This document shows positions 62,471 through 64,000 of a stretch of 64,000 nt of DNA, one piece after another. Position numbers and translations under genes: made by a program. Source of the DNA: Vogesella alkaliphila (lineage in GTDB: Bacteria > Pseudomonadota > Gammaproteobacteria > Burkholderiales > Chromobacteriaceae); the NCBI RefSeq assembly GCF_014652475.1, contig NZ_BMYW01000009.1, forward strand, positions 62,001 through 126,000, read 5' to 3'. Under the pieces are notes generated by a model. It searched no databases and had not been told where the DNA came from. It worked only from the letters and a program-made list of their open reading frames with translations. The stretch's first letter is position 1; each line of letters begins with the position of its first letter.

Positions 62471-62920
62471 TCAGGCCGGCTTGTCCTCGGCGGCCAGCCT
62501 TTGGTACACGTCCGGCTCCACCTTTTCCATGATGCGCTCCGGCGCGCCCAGCCCGGCAAAGCCGAACTGCGCGTACAGGCCGTGGGCGTCGGCGGTGGCC
62601 AGCATGAAGCGGCGCAGGTTCTGCAGCTGCGGGTGCTGCTGGATGTAGGCCATCAGCGCCTTGCCCGTGCCCTGGCCGCGCACGCTGTCCAGCACGAACA
62701 CGTCGCCGAGGTAGGCGAAGGTGGCGAAATCGCTGATCACGCGCGCGAACGCCACCTGGCGGCCGTGCTCGTCGTAGCCGCCGATGCACAGCGCGCCGTC
62801 CAGCGAGCGTTCGAAGATGTCGCGCGGCAGGCCGCGTGCCCAGTAGGATTCGCCGCTCAGGTAGCGGTACACCATGTCGCGGTCCAGCCGCTGCTTGTCG
62901 GTATCGAAGGTGATGCTCAT
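62471..62920 (-). CDS. GNAT-family acetyltransferase
   Basis: A 149-residue GNAT protein. YLGDVFVLDSVRGQGTGKALMAYIQQH carries the acetyl-CoA pyrophosphate loop R-G-Q-G-T-G-K, and RRFMLATADAHGLYAQFGFAGL ends the fold. It would acetylate a small amine or a protein. AGGGAGACC precedes the ATG. It is convergent with the EamA gene and monocistronic. Confidence 0.87.
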   Translation of the reverse strand: MSITFDTDKQRLDRDMVYRYLSGESYWARGLPRDIFERSLDGALCIGGYDEHGRQVAFARVISDFATFAYLGDVFVLDSVRGQGTGKALMAYIQQHPQLQNLRRFMLATADAHGLYAQFGFAGLGAPERIMEKVEPDVYQRLAAEDKPA

Positions 62921-63014
62921 GCCGGTCTCCCTTGTCGCCTGTCACGCTACCGGCGGCTGGCCGCGGCGGCAAGCGACAGTGCCAGCACACTGTGTGATGG
63001 CACTGTATCCATGA

Positions 63015-63053
63015 CCATGCGGCCAACCTTGTAGGGTTGGCCGCATGCTTTTT
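63015..63053. terminator. Paired uptake-word terminator after rarD
   Basis: CATGCGGCCAACC and GGTTGGCCGCATG form a 13-bp stem at 63016-63047, followed by CTTTTTG, at the 3' end of leftward rarD. Confidence 0.75.
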
Positions 63054-63064
63054 GCGATGCCCGC

Positions 63065-63973
63065 TTACGCCTGCTGCAGGCGGCGTTGCTTCCAGTAGCC
63101 CAGCAGCCCGGCACCGGAGTACAGCGCCAGCCCGCTCCAGATCAGCGCGAAGCCGACGGCGCGTTCCGGGCCGAACGGCTCCTGGTACAGCAGCACGCCC
63201 AGCAGCAGCTGGATGCTGGGGCCGAGATACTGGATCAGGCCGACGGTGGCCAGCTTCAGGCGCCGCGCGCCGCTGGCGAACAGCAGCAGCGGGATGGCGG
63301 TGACGATGCCGCCGCCGATCAGCAGCAGGTCGGTGCTAAGGCCGAGGTGGCCGAAGCCGCCGCTGCCGGTGGCCTCGAACCACAGCAAGGCCGCCGCCGC
63401 CAGCGGCAGCATCAGGAAGGTTTCCAGCGCCAGCCCTTCCAGCGACGGCAGCGGCGCCTGCTTGCGCAGCAGGCCGTAGACGCCGAAGGTGCCGGCCAGG
63501 CTCAGCGCCACCCACGGCAGGCTGCCGACGCCGAGGGTGATCCACGCCACGCCGAGGGTGGCGAGGCCGACGGCGCCGGCCTGCGGCCGCGTCAGCCGCT
63601 CGCCGAGGAAGAAGCGCCCCAGCAGCACGTTGACCAGCGGATTGATGAAGTAGCCGAGGCTGGCCTCCACCACGCGCCCGTCGTTGACCGCCCAGATGTA
63701 GATCAGCCAGTTCAGCGACAGCAGCAAGGAGGACAGCGCGAAGATGCCGAGGCGGCGCGTGTCGCGCACGCTGTCGGCCAGCCAGCCCCAGTTGCGCTGC
63801 AGCAGCAGGATCAGCGCCACGAACACGGCCGACCACACGATGCGGTGGCACAGGATCTGCAACGCCGGCACGTCGTGCAGCGGCTTCCAGTACAGCGGGA
63901 ACAGGCCCCAGATGAAGAAGGCGCCGACGGCATAGAGCACGCCGCGCGAGGTTTCCTGACGGGAGGTAGGCAT
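63065..63973 (-). CDS. rarD: RarD-type DMT permease
   Basis: A 302-residue membrane protein with about ten helices. LYAVGAFFIWGLFPLYWKPLHDVPALQILCHRIVWS and YFINPLVNVLLGRFFLGERLTRPQ are RarD signatures. RarD proteins were named for chloramphenicol sensitivity; their transport substrate is not established. The ATG at 63973 gives the family start. An uptake word at 63987-63999 lies in its leader. Confidence 0.9.
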   Translation of the reverse strand: MPTSRQETSRGVLYAVGAFFIWGLFPLYWKPLHDVPALQILCHRIVWSAVFVALILLLQRNWGWLADSVRDTRRLGIFALSSLLLSLNWLIYIWAVNDGRVVEASLGYFINPLVNVLLGRFFLGERLTRPQAGAVGLATLGVAWITLGVGSLPWVALSLAGTFGVYGLLRKQAPLPSLEGLALETFLMLPLAAAALLWFEATGSGGFGHLGLSTDLLLIGGGIVTAIPLLLFASGARRLKLATVGLIQYLGPSIQLLLGVLLYQEPFGPERAVGFALIWSGLALYSGAGLLGYWKQRRLQQA

Positions 63974-64000
63974 GGGAGGCACCGCAAAGGTTGGCCGCAG

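Overview
The window is GC-rich DNA from a betaproteobacterium, most likely of the Neisseriales (Chromobacteriaceae, Vogesella-like). The reasons are a complete indigoidine (blue pigment) synthetase locus, a typical betaproteobacterial hut operon, AcoR-type ethanol/aldehyde genes, and a short word repeated in the manner of the uptake sequences of Neisseriales and Pasteurellaceae. The genus is an inference. I saw no rRNA, tRNA, CRISPR array or complete insertion sequence.

Layout. 0-1.2 kb: rhodanese tail and ung. 1.2-7.9 kb: a two-armed locus of polyamine-type enzymes and membrane proteins. One arm is DUF350, SPFH/SHOCT, DUF4178, a 49-residue membrane peptide and SpeD; the other is a membrane-fused spermidine synthase and a Tat-exported flavoprotein. 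7.9-12 kb: orphan response regulator, lipoprotein, solitary FlgH paralogue, purT, FKBP. 12-16.6 kb: an XRE regulator amid repeated RATCAYAC words, then small regulator/VOC/SRPBCC/DinB genes. 16.8-21.9 kb: sigma-54 activator, aldehyde dehydrogenase and iron alcohol dehydrogenase, with a visible -24/-12 promoter and upstream activator sites. 22-31 kb: exporters, an Lrp regulator, a CBS protein, a MITE, a nucleosidase, a degenerate HD-GYP protein, and benE with a MocR regulator. 31-35 kb: Spo0M-like, LhgO-like, periplasmic binding and MOSC proteins.

35.3-44.1 kb is the indigoidine locus: TetR regulator, phosphopantetheinyl transferase, NAD-dependent dehydrogenase, Asp/Glu-racemase-fold protein, single-module synthetase (A with inserted oxidase, T, TE), tautomerase and MFS exporter. 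The transferase would activate the T domain, the synthetase would cyclise and oxidise L-glutamine, and the exporter may handle product or precursor. 44.5-46.2 kb is an AT-rich insert with one intact unknown gene and one gene broken by an in-frame TGA. 46.3-52.8 kb is hutHUGI plus hutC with two palindromic operators. 53-64 kb holds dienelactone hydrolase, mutarotase, rsmE, suhB, two tandem Sel1-repeat proteins, a divergent MarR/EamA pair, a GNAT and rarD.

The most striking genome-scale signal is the word TGCGGCCAACCTT. Its 10-base core GCGGCCAACC occurs about 45 times by my hand count. It lies inside genes and, as inverted pairs, at gene ends, where it can form terminator hairpins. No exact core copy occurs between about 30.95 and 44.1 kb, the stretch that holds the indigoidine locus. 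I interpret the word as a candidate DNA uptake sequence of this lineage.
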